NCBI GenBank assembly: GCA_947184155.2 | Contig: CAMXCT020000133.1 | Location: 74,719-138,718 of the forward strand | Reading direction: 5' to 3' | Length of the DNA stretch: 64,000 bases | From: Cladocopium goreaui | Lineage: Eukaryota > Sar > Dinophyceae > Suessiales > Symbiodiniaceae | Part shown: positions 54,883 through 64,000 of the stretch, piece after piece | Layout of the letters: each line of letters starts with the position of its first letter | How positions within the stretch are numbered: the stretch's first letter is position 1 | Made by a program: the position numbers and the translations under genes | Notes under the pieces: generated by a model | What the model was told of the DNA's origin: nothing | Database searches by the model: none | Seen by the model: the letters and a program-made list of their open reading frames with translations, nothing else

Positions 54883-55122
54883 TCAGGGGCGCTCTGTCCC
54901 AACTCCTCTCGACAGCGCTTCCTTGTGTAATGCCTTCAGCTCTCTGCCCCTGCGCTTGGCTTTGCTCGGCTTGAAAAAGCACAGCTGCATGGCCACGAAT
55001 TCAGGAGTGCACAACACGCTGTGCTTTTGGCACAGCTGGTAGACTGTGCAGCAGCCAGTTTCCCGCGAGAGTCTCTTCAAGAGGCCTCCTGTGGCAGCAT
55101 GTAACTCGGAAGTCCGTAGCAT
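54883..55122 (-). CDS. Possible small gene or gene copy (79 codons)
   Basis: ATG at 55122, stop at 54883; contains GGLLKRLSRETGCCTVYQLC and KPSKAKRRGRELKALHKEAL. The 54.66-55.29 kb block is GC-richer throughout and open in several frames on both strands (for example 55001-55288 minus, TRAALERLLTAAGSSVVLRQ). This looks like a compact coding block whose true frame I cannot fix. Confidence 0.35.
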   Translation of the reverse strand: MLRTSELHAATGGLLKRLSRETGCCTVYQLCQKHSVLCTPEFVAMQLCFFKPSKAKRRGRELKALHKEALSRGVGTERP

Positions 55123-55789
55123 GTTGGGAGTGTTGCATCAGACGCAGTGTAAGATAGAACTGCCGCAAAACCACACTGGAGCCCGCAGCCGTAAGCAGGC
55201 GTTCCAACGCGGCCCGCGTTGGATCGCCCTGGCAGCCACTCCAGCACGAGGAGCGATCCGCCCATTGCAAAACACAATAACAAACCATCCCACACTGGGT
55301 TTAATGTTGGGTATACCCCTATTGGGGATAATTTAACATGACCCTCAAATTGGGGTAATGGGACGGTTTAATCTTCGGTTTACTACATTCTTGTAGTTGC
55401 TATATATTGGCGCTTAGCAACAAATTAGCTACCATATCTAGATGACGTGATTATAGTTCTATAGACAGTCTACTTCTACCAGACAGTTAATACGAATTCT
55501 GATTTCTCTATTATAGCTATAGCACTCCCCAAATAGATAGAATACTTGGAAATCCCGAAATTATGGAGGGAACATGAGGGAACTGTTGGGATGAATTGGC
55601 TATTAATCGTTGATCAATGTTTCAATTTTGGTTAGATAGTTGTTAATCAGCTTGGCTATCGTTACAATACTTAGATATAGATGATATAGGCCAATAATGT
55701 TGGTTTCCGGATTTAAAAGACTATCAGCTGCTGGGCTGGGGCGGTGCCATTTTAGTATTAAATCATATTAAATCATAACGGAGTCCAGC

Positions 55790-56150
55790 ATGCTGGGTGA
55801 ACCAAAAATCCTCCCGGGGTGGCATTCCCTGACTTTTTTGGGACCAAATGTCAAGTCTAGACATCGTTTTATGCGGATGACTGCAAAGTGTTGCCATGGG
55901 TTAGTCGAACCCATCCAACTCCAGTATGGTCACGTTTATGCCGAAGGGCTCTCAAAGAGGAGAACATCTGATAGTGAAGGCAATATGGGAAACATGTATA
56001 CGCCAGGAAAAGCGTGATCCTAGAGAGAGGGGCCCGGGATGAAAAAACTGGCTTCATGACCTTCGAGAACATTGCGCCGCGAAGGACCCAATGCGTGCAC
56101 AATTTGTGGAGGCATGCGTTTTCAAGCTTTTTGACTATAACCTGCCTAGT
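55790..56150 (+). CDS. Plus-strand coding-like block with a frame change, possibly a gene relic
   Basis: Frame 1 (55790-56017) has KCCHGLVEPIQLQYGHVYAE and SKRRTSDSEGNM then stops. A second frame continues at about 56033-56150 (TGFMTFENIAPRRTQCVHNL). Two adjacent protein-like frames with no splice signal between suggest a broken copy. A minus frame is also open. Confidence 0.3.
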
Positions 56151-56280
56151 CAAACCACAGTTGACTAAGCCAACTTAGATCCATGCGGCACCATTTTGTG
56201 GGAACAAAACATGTATGATAAAGATGAGGAAACACCACGTACCCACAAGAGATTGTAGGAAATCACTGGTAATTCGCCTC

Positions 56281-56760
56281 CTAAACTCCAACATGCAATC
56301 CACAAAGGAACGAACAAAAACCACTTTGAAGTGCAGTTCCAGTTATGGATATGTCAGCTATATAGAGATTATATCCCAACATTCGGGGTGAAAATAAAAC
56401 TAAGTACCATATAGAATACCTTTCTGAATAACCCAACAAAAAAAACCAAAGAGCTTTCCGCCTCAGAGCTTTCTGCTGACCTGGGGATTTGACGGAAATG
56501 GCGAGCTGGGGCATCTTGGTGGGACTTCACCCACCAAAATTGGGATTTATCTCGACCAGCTCCAGACGTCAAATGTAGTACAGTGACTTTGTGTTTGAAC
56601 AGCTGCTAACATGCATGATCGAGTATGTATCATTTAGGCCCTCACGACGGAAGTCCAGACTTCCACGCCAGTGCAGAATCCCAACTACACAAGTGTGAGC
56701 CATCTGCAAGTACCACATCACCATAAGCGTATACAATGTTGAAATTGACTTTGGACACAT
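56281..56760 (-). CDS. Minus-strand coding-like fragments, possibly a gene relic
   Basis: 56569-56760 (MCPKSISTLYTLMVMWYLQM ... HWRGSLDFRREGLNDTYSIM) and 56281-56514 (AISVKSPGQQKALRRKALWF) are in different frames with a third frame between. May be exons or a broken copy. Confidence 0.3.
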
Positions 56761-56764
56761 GGCT

Positions 56765-56885
56765 TTGAAAATTCTGTCCCCCTAAATGATAATATACCGG
56801 GTATTTCAGCCTCTAGTAATCTAACAGCCTCTAGATCTCTGGTAATAATCCCCCCACATACCCTCTAGTAATCTAACAGCCATGG
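56765..56885. repeat. Family A fragments
   Basis: CCTCTAGTAATCTAACAGCC occurs twice (about 56812 and 56863), the second as ACATACCCTCTAGTAATCTAACAGCC; no right ends. Confidence 0.5.
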
Positions 56886-57134
56886 AAAATTTCAGCGATT
56901 CGATCGCCGTGATGTATTGGCCCCCATTTTCAGGTCAGCGACTTTCAGTGAACACCATCATCGATCCTGGTGTTTTTTTGATGGATAGTCCTTGGAATCT
57001 TGAAACCCATCCTTATCGGGAGAAAGTTGAAATCACAAAAAAAAACTCTTCAAAACATGTACATTGTGCCTATATTATGCCAAAATCGTCAAAATCTATA
57101 TGGGATTTCAATCACCAAACTGGGATCACTCCAG

Positions 57135-57200
57135 CTGAGAGATCAACTCAGGAACTTCTCGCGGCTGCGGCTTGCCGCCCTGGCGGCAGTGGAGATCCAG
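57135..57200 (+). CDS. Exon (22 codons), plus strand
   Basis: After GGATCACTCCAG, before GTGACC; exactly 22 codons in phase 0: LRDQLRNFSRLRLAALAAVE then IQ. Amphipathic. The minus strand has a weaker open frame. Confidence 0.45.
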
Positions 57201-57398
57201 GTGACCGAAGATAGCAGCGACACCCATGACTTTAAACATAGGAAATCTCCATAGGAACATTTCTTGAAGCATAAGGTTATTAATTTCATGGTTATAAATA
57301 ATGATAGTTATTAATGGTCATTAATGGGATAATGGCTGTCATTAATGATGGTCGATCATGGTTAGTGATGGTTGATGATGGTTGATATAATACTGGAT

Positions 57399-57515
57399 TA
57401 ATGTGGGTTAAACAATGCCATAAACCATCCCCCAGTCATCACCATGTTTATAGGTGGTACGCTTACCATTCCCAGTCATGGGTGGTTTATTTATGGCATT
57501 GTTTTACCCACATTA
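57399..57515. repeat. Palindromic inverted-repeat element
   Basis: Ends TAATGTGGGTTAAACAATGC and GCATTGTTTTACCCACATTA; inner CCATAAACCATC pairs with GGTGGTTTATTTATGG. Confidence 0.85.
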
Positions 57516-57519
57516 CATG

Positions 57520-58500
57520 GAAATACCTGAGGACGGACTATCGAGATATGAAGCGAATGGATGCATTTGATGCGGAGTTGTTGACCATCAAACATGGGAT
57601 AATTCAATGACATGTGCTGCAAACCATATTCCTGTAGATCGCAGGTACAAGGTTATATGTTGCAATTCAACCAAAATGGTCTAAGTCTCTATGAGTACAA
57701 AGACTTCAAAAAAGCTGGGACCTAGACATATCCAAGGTCATCCAATGTTTGTTGATTTTATGATTTGTATACAACACACATCGTTGCAATTTCGAACATG
57801 CGGAGTCCAGGGCAGGTGAAATGCGTGAAATGCCCAGGTCGCATCATTTGTTTGGGTGGAACTGGCTAAAATGGGACATGGATTCCAGAATTGGCAGTTG
57901 ATCTTGGAAAATCCTTGCGTGGCGTACCCTATCTGAAAAAAATAAAATCATATCACGGTGGATCTGATGCAGTTTTGGCCTCTGGTTTGGCCTGTCTGAA
58001 TGTAGGGTACCACCAAATAAAAGGCGTCATACTATGGCTCTACTATGGGTTTGTCTGAAAATGGGGTACCCGAAAAAAATCAACTTGTTTATCATAATGT
58101 TTCCTATTATATAAATAATACACCATTTCCAGACACACCCATACGGATGCTAAACAAGGAAAAATTGAATCCGTTGGTAATTGAGCCACGAAAAATACCC
58201 CCTATTCCATCTCATTATACTAGTTGCTTGATAGGTTTCCCTGATTTTGGATAGCTCATATTTCCCAATAACCAAGTCGTATGAGTCCTTACAATAAACA
58301 ATCAATTCCAACTTTTATCAATTATTATCAACAATTTTCAAGAATTATTGTTATTGTCATAACAAATCAACTGTTGGGTATACCATTCCCCAATTGTTGG
58401 GTCCTCATTCCAGCCCCATCGCTGCCACCTCCTCCTCCTCCACAGCCTCCTCAAGAGCCTCTCGAGCGAGTTCATTGACCGGAATATGTCTTTGCAAGAG
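57520..58500. other. No convincing gene
   Basis: One GC-rich short island at 58395-58480 is open on minus (NELAREALEEAVEEEEVAAM, acidic) and on plus (Ser/Pro-rich); borders are unclear, so not called. Confidence 0.3.
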
Positions 58501-58507
58501 ATGTTAC

Positions 58508-58822
58508 ATATATATATATATACAATATACATACATACATACATACATACATACATACATACATACATACATGCATACATGCATACATGCATACATGCAT
58601 ACATGCATACATGCATACATGCATACATGCATACATGCATACATGCATACATGCATACATGCATACATACATGCATACATGCATACATGCATACATGCAT
58701 ACATGCATACATGCATACATGCATACATGCATACATCATACATATACATCATACATGCACATCCATACATACCATACATCCATACATCCATATCCATCCA
58801 TCCATCCTCCATCCATCCCATA

Positions 58823-58866
<44 letters not shown>

Positions 58867-58870
58867 CGTG
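58508..58870. repeat. CATA/CATG and TA microsatellites
   Basis: (TA)n, then (CATA)n, then about 22 copies of CATGCATA (8 bp), then CATC-type words, ending in (TA)n near 58835-58866. The long ORFs here (HTCIHAYM repeats) are artefacts. Confidence 0.95.
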
Positions 58871-59528
58871 TATACACATAATATTTATGTCTTTATCTAT
58901 GTTTGAAAATTTGGAACTCACCTTTCCCCTCTTAAACCGAATCCATGTTGCAATTGTGGTTTATATCTCCAACACTATCTTGGCTTTATCTGCGTTGTTA
59001 TATAAGCATCATTTCAGTTGGTTAACCCTCTGCAAAACCTGCAAACGTTGCCTTTGGGAAAATCGGCAAATTTGTGAGCTAAATCCTCCAGATAAATGGA
59101 TCATGTTTCCATCAATTAACATGGCAAATGTTAGTTTCCGTTGGTTAATCTGTTAATTAATCAATTCACCATTTTTTGCTGCTTGAAAAATCACAGCTGT
59201 TTGCTGCTTGAAAATCACCACCAGTTAACAGTTGGTCGGTTAATCCACCAGGGTGAAACCTCCATGGGGTGAAACCACATCGTTAACGTTAACGGTATAA
59301 CGGTAGGATAGTTCCCATTCATCACCATTCAGCATCATTATTCACCCATTATTAAGCCATTAATCACCATTAATCGCCATTATATAATCGCCATTATTAA
59401 GCCATTAACCCGTTATTAATCATGATTAACCATAGTTAACCCAGTATTACCATTATTAACCACCATTAACCACGATTGAGTTCTCTTCACCACTATGAAG
59501 CCATGGTTCATGAAGCCATGGCTGGCAC

Positions 59529-59573
59529 CTCGGGCAGCTCCGGCTCGAGGCGCATCTCGAAGTCGACACCGCC
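59529..59573 (-). CDS. Exon candidate (45 bases), strand uncertain
   Basis: After CGTCGTCAAAG|G, before GTGCCAG; 15 codons in phase 0: GGVDFEMRLEPELPE. A plus frame (AGTSGSSGSRRISKSTPPFD) is also open. Confidence 0.35.
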
Positions 59574-59766
59574 CTTTGACGACGAGTTTCACGTGGGAAA
59601 CACGCACCACAAACGGAGAAATGCTTGGTTTATACGTGTTGATATGTTAAATATATGGTGTAAATACATGTTTATATGTTTATATGTGTTTACCTGTGGA
59701 TGGGTTTATTTATGGTTCAAATATGGTTTATATGGGTACCATTAATATGGTGAGTTTAATCCCAAC

Positions 59767-60063
59767 ATGGGGCCCGCATCACCGGAATGGCGGTTTTTTC
59801 CAATGGGATCAACGAGTGTTTTTTTACCAAGGAAGTTGAGATGGTTTCCCAAGATTTTCAGAACCCATCAAGAAGGCCCCAAAAACGCAATGCCTGCTAC
59901 CTCTCAAGCATCTCCAAAAATATCTCCTTCTACCCAAAAAGCAGGTATTTGGATGCTATGTTCAATGGATTGGTTTCAGGGAACATCCATGGGAAACCTT
60001 AGCTTTTGCTTCCAATCTCGAAATGTAAGTGGTAGATTTTTCCCTCATGTAATCCAGTTCTAA
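59767..60063 (+). CDS. Plus-strand ORF, 98 codons, unknown
   Basis: Contains EWRFFPMGSTSVFLPRKLRW and MPATSQASPKISPSTQKAGI; a second plus frame over the same stretch (NGINECFFTKEVEMVSQDFQ) is equally protein-like. Possibly a gene fragment; no splice borders. Confidence 0.25.
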   Translation: MGPASPEWRFFPMGSTSVFLPRKLRWFPKIFRTHQEGPKNAMPATSQASPKISPSTQKAGIWMLCSMDWFQGTSMGNLSFCFQSRNVSGRFFPHVIQF

Positions 60064-61484
60064 GATATTTACCAACTAGGATTTCCTTTTTTTCCAACTG
60101 TTTTATTCAAGTTTTCGTATCGCAAAGTATATGAGCCAAGGTAAGAATATGGGATTGATGATTAATGGGTTTTAGTCATCCCACAAAATTTTGGAATATA
60201 TGTATATATATATATACATATTGGCAATCCTTTAAATGGTGGTATGACCACCCTTCCATATGTGTATCTAACTCTTGACCATGTAACACATTTTCCACGA
60301 TATGGTTCACATATTTTTCCTGTATGGGTATGAAAATCGGCTACGCAAATTCCACCCTTAAAATTGCCGTTTGCATGGTACATTTGTCTTTAAACACACC
60401 AAAGTTTGTTACCATGACACTTTTTTTTTCATCGTGGTTTAAGAGTTTTACCATGTTTTTTTTTAAATAAATTGACCATGAATCCGTCTGAAATCCCGAA
60501 AAAAAAACATGTCAACTATAAGGGATCGCTGACCATCCCAAGATAGGATCATGACCTAGTGAGGTTGGATCCTCATGATAAGTAACAAAAACATTACATA
60601 ATTTCATGGTTTACCACAATCAACCTTTAATACTAATCATTAACATGTAAAAAAAAACATGATTAGCCACATGTTTCCAGAAAATTCAACAAATCGCATG
60701 AAATCAGTATTTTGATTGATCAAAATTCAATAGAAGGGCATGGTCATCCTCCATTGATGTATCATTTTCTTTTTTGAACAAGTTGCCCTTGGCTAGTTCG
60801 GGGATGTCCACGTGTTTGAATTACAATAATTCACTCCCCTATTAAAAACAAGTGTTATCATTCAGCCATTTAAGGGGATCCAACATATTTTACTAAGTAG
60901 TATGTGTATATATATATATATTTCTGTAGTTAGTTCATAACCCCCAATAACCCAGGTAGTTTGTGATCCACTATTTCATAATCAATCAACCAACCAATCA
61001 ATCAATCAATCAGTCAGTCAGTCAGTCAATCAATCATTTATCAACAATATCCCTAATGCTATATCAAAGCCTTAAAGCAAAGTATAATTAGATTGTTCAA
61101 TCGTATTTAACTTCAAATTATATAGTCACCAATCAACAATGCTGTGTTTGATGGTTGATGTCAAATTATTGAATTCCAATTGAATTGCCATTGTACCTGA
61201 TTAAAACCTACACCTTAACCAATGAACCATTATCTTTCATCTAAATCCCATTTATGCTCTCCAGTTTTCATGCTTAAAACCCATATAATATAACTCCACA
61301 TTGTCATGTTTACCACCAAACTCGGTCTTCAAATGGGATCAACGAATGATTGATGGATGTTTTTTTTCCCAGCATTTTTCCCAGCATTTTTCCCAGCATG
61401 TTCATAGATTAATAACCATAACTGGCATGTTTTCCCATCATTTTCCCAGCATTTTCGTATAACCATAACTCCAGTTTTAGGGAC
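60064..61484. other. No gene seen; AT-rich
   Basis: Contains a (TA)n at about 60905-60925 and CAATCAAT/CAGTCAGT tetranucleotides at 60980-61037. Confidence 0.45.
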
Positions 61485-61545
61485 CCACTCATCCATGCCT
61501 CCTCGAAGTCCCTCGGCGCGCAGGCCCTCACGGGAGAACGGGGAC
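61485..61545 (-). CDS. Exon candidate, strand and frame uncertain
   Basis: After CTCCATGCCAG|G, before GTCCCT; 20 codons plus one base: SPFSREGLRAEGLRGGMDEW. Another minus frame and a plus frame after CAGTTTTAG|G are also open. TTTTCCCAGCA repeats lie downstream. Confidence 0.35.
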
Positions 61546-61708
61546 CTGGCATGGAGGATGTCAAGTTGGGATGAAAACATGTGTTCTAACAAAGGAAAAA
61601 ATATTGGGATGACATGATGAAATTACTGATTGGTGGGCTAATGTGCGACATTAAACACTAACCCATACAGCACTATACATTATATAATATATATATATAT
61701 AACCACCT

Positions 61709-61817
61709 ACTGATTGGTGGTATACCTAGCCCTCTGAAAAATATGAAAGTCAGTTGGGATGATGACATTCCCATTTTCTGGACAAAATAAAAGCCATGTT
61801 CCAAACCACCAACCAGT
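61709..61817. repeat. Inverted-repeat element, family C
   Basis: ACTGATTGGTGGTATACCT left, AAACCACCAACCAGT right; same interior CCCTCTGAAAAATATGAAAG as 30463-30568. Confidence 0.85.
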
Positions 61818-62190
61818 GATGAAACTAGGATGTTGTAAAACACAAATTGTTGGGATAACATTGGAGGATGTCATCATTAACATTGGGATTTTGATCAAGA
61901 GAAATGAGGGAAAACACAGATGGGTCTTAACGAAGAAATTAAGACCCAGACCACAGATTGGAATGTCGATTTTTAGTATGAACGTGTGTTAACCATCTAT
62001 TTCTTGGGGTACCTAATTTTGACACATGTATAAATTTCTAACTGATTTCACTTTCACCAACAAAAAAACAGGAGTTCACCAACAAACACGGTGATGTATA
62101 ACCATGAATGACTGGACACATAAGGATTCTATGATCAAAAAGGATGGAACATGGGTTTTGATTAATAAACCTCGATAACCTTGGGGTTTA

Positions 62191-62289
62191 TACCCTCTGG
62201 TAACCTAACATAGCTTAGTAAACCATGTAGTTCGATGATTTACCTATTAAAACTAATGGTTTTCCATAGCTATGTTAAATACCAGAGAG
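62191..62289. repeat. Inverted-repeat element, family A
   Basis: TACCCTCTGGTAACCTAACA left, GCTATGTTAAATACCAGAGA right. Confidence 0.8.
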
Positions 62290-62529
62290 ATTCCAGAAAG
62301 TAATTGTTTGTTTGGTTTTCCTAGTTCCAAAGCATGAACAGATCACCCGATTGCTGCCAACACATCTTCCAGCTGGGAAGATTCGAATTTCTGTCGACTT
62401 TCGCCCAAAAACATCGGGGCTGAAGCCCGGAAACTTGCCATCCAGCTGTATGGTTGAAACTTGCCACAGTCGAATCGTTGGATTCAAAAAAAAAAATCAT
62501 CGAACTGTTTAGGTGATGAAAATTGAACA

Positions 62530-62636
62530 TACCCTCTGGTTATGACTCACATAGCCATGGAAAATCACCATTTTTCTTAGGTAAACCATCTATAAATGGG
62601 CCATTTTCCATGGCTATGTTAAATAACCAGAGGGTA
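62530..62636. repeat. Inverted-repeat element, family A
   Basis: TACCCTCTGGTTATGACTCA left, TTAAATAACCAGAGGGTA right; its interior (GGTAAACCATCTATAAATGG) is shared with 28799-28912. Confidence 0.85.
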
Positions 62637-62678
62637 TCGCAAAAAACAACTGGTGAAGTTTCGACATGTTCCACCAGT

Positions 62679-62818
62679 TACCCTCCGGTAATAAAATGTC
62701 ATAAAATGGTGAAAACCCATGCACAACCACCAAAAATAGTTCGATGATTTCCCAGCGAACAAAAGCATCACTTTTTTTGGTGTTTTTTCTGTTGGCCATG
62801 TTTGATTACTGAAAGGTA
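62679..62818. repeat. Inverted-repeat element, family A' (diverged)
   Basis: TACCCTCCGGTAATAAAATG left, CATGTTTGATTACTGAAAGGTA right. Confidence 0.6.
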
Positions 62819-62819
62819 T

Positions 62820-63770
62820 ATTCCATTAATCACCATTATAATCCAATAATCACCATTAAGACCATGATAATCACACGATTCTTGCAGTATTAATCCATTA
62901 TTATCATCATTATCCAATTACTATCCCATTTAATTATCCACTATTATCCATTGTTATTCATTACCATCCCATTAACAACTAATTTTCTAACTAAGTTTCC
63001 CATAAATTTATCCATTACTAACATCCCATTAGCATCCCATTACTATCGAATTATTTTCCCATTAATATCCCATTATCAATGGTTAAGCCATTAATATTCA
63101 TTAATATCCATTAATATTCATTGTTATCCATTACTAACATCCCATCAAATTATCCAAAAGGCGAACCATCAAATCATCAAATTATCAGCTTATCCATCAA
63201 ATTATCCCATTACTATCCATGAATATCCATTACCCCTCTGGTAAATTAACATAGACCCTGGCAGTCATCGGGATTGGAAGATTAGTTTCCATTCAAACTA
63301 CGCTATTTTCAGGGTCTATGTTAATTTACCAGAGGGTACTATCCATGAATATCAATTATTACCATCATATCCATTACTATCCATTATTATTCATGAGTAT
63401 TCATTAGTATCCCATCAAATTATCCCATCAAATTATCCATTAATATTCATAATTATCCATTACTATCCATTAACAGCTAATTTTCCAACTAAGTTTCTTA
63501 TAAAATTATCCATTACTAACTTTCTATTGGTATCCCATCAAATTATCGATTTTTTTCCCACTAATATCCCATTATTATCAATGGTTAAGCCATTAATATT
63601 CATTAATATTCATTAATATCCATTAATATCCATTAATATTCATTAATATTCATTAATATTCACCTGCTATGCCACATGTAGTGGGGGCTCAGGGGTCGAT
63701 ATATTTCAACTATTAATATCCCATGAAATTATCCATTACTATCCATGAATATCCCATTGAAATGATCCCA
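62820..63770. repeat. Degenerate ATTAATATCC / ATTATCCATT array
   Basis: Irregular AT-rich words (CATTAATATTCATTAATATC, CCATTACTATCC, CAAATTATCC) over about 950 bp, with two long similar sub-blocks at about 62970-63120 and 63470-63620, interrupted by a family A element at 63231-63338. Confidence 0.8.
63231..63338. mobile_element. Inverted-repeat element, family A, inside the ATT-rich array
   Basis: Ends TACCCCTCTGGTAAATTAAC and GTTAATTTACCAGAGGGTA, with a longer stem (ATAGACCCTG / CAGGGTCTAT). Both flanks read CTATCCATGAATATC, either a target duplication or the period of the host array. Confidence 0.85.
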
Positions 63771-63809
63771 TGATTACCATCTCAAAAGGCCAAAGGGCCA
63801 AAAGTATGC

Positions 63810-63859
63810 CCAGGAGCTTTGTTGGAGCTCTTGCGCTCGGATGAACTCGTCCACCCGAC
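63810..63859 (-). CDS. Exon candidate (50 bases)
   Basis: After TGAAGTTTCAG|G, before GCATAC (GC donor); reads RVDEFIRAQELQQSSW and ends in phase 0. Near the right edge, so its gene would extend past the window. Confidence 0.4.
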
Positions 63860-64000
63860 CTGAAACTTCACGAGGTTGCCGTAAAAAGGTCACTTCCCCG
63901 GTGCAAAACGCTTGGAAAAGCATAGAAAAGCTGAGATTTATGATGATTTATGTAGATTTTCTATAGTTTGATGTAGGTTTTATGAGATTTAACCTATAGA

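Noticed and set aside
58338-59156. Long HTCIHAYM / MHVCMYAC ORFs
   Set aside because: CATG/CATA microsatellite translation.
1-64000. Dinoflagellate spliced-leader relics (CCATTTTGGCTCAAG), telomere repeats (TTTAGGG arrays) and rRNA genes
   Set aside because: Looked for by eye; none found.

Overview
This 64 kb window is nuclear DNA of a eukaryote, most likely a dinoflagellate (a Suessiales/Symbiodinium-type genome is my guess; species not determinable). The decisive evidence is a secernin-family gene on the minus strand (766-4767). Its first seven visible exons are only 28-81 bases long. They join in frame with the family's signature motifs, and their introns start with GT, GC or GA and mostly end in AG before a G. 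That donor mix with the AG|G acceptor is the known dinoflagellate pattern. There are no operons, ribosome binding sites or recognisable prokaryotic genes. The DNA is AT-rich, with short GC-richer islands spaced every 0.5-3 kb that behave as exons.

Layout. 1-5.0 kb: 5' part of secernin (minus strand; its C-terminal exons lie off the left edge). 5.8-12.0 kb: a foldback-like structure made of two ~1 kb inverted repeats, each a stack of three minisatellites, around 4.1 kb of unique DNA. That interior holds the only good intronless gene of the window, an Ala-rich protein with an N-myristoylation-type start (9488-10042, minus). 13-23 kb: scattered minus-strand exons, including one of 139 codons (17608-18024), plus satellites at 19.9-20.4 and 22.4-23.5 kb. 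25.5-53.2 kb: many minus-strand exon candidates. Several groups of neighbouring islands join with matching codon phase: six exons at 43.5-47.9 kb, four at 25.5-28.1 kb, two at 32.4-33.7 kb, two at 51.6-52.0 kb. They suggest one or more long minus-strand genes of unknown function, with a few plus-strand exon candidates among them. 53.5-54.6 kb: a large low-complexity block with a strand-composition switch. 54.7-64 kb: ORF fragments, a few exon candidates and dense short inverted-repeat elements.

The introns are full of short (about 75-230 bp) terminal-inverted-repeat elements of several families. The commonest starts TACCCTCTGGTAA and ends TTACCAGAGGGTA, so its ends contain GGTAA and CCAG on either strand. 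This suggests introner-type elements that create introns. One copy (50458) sits between 12-base direct repeats that themselves supply GT and AG.

Limits: apart from secernin I could name no gene. Single-exon calls rest on open frame, base composition and splice-like borders. Many islands are open on both strands, so strand can be wrong; this is stated per entry.
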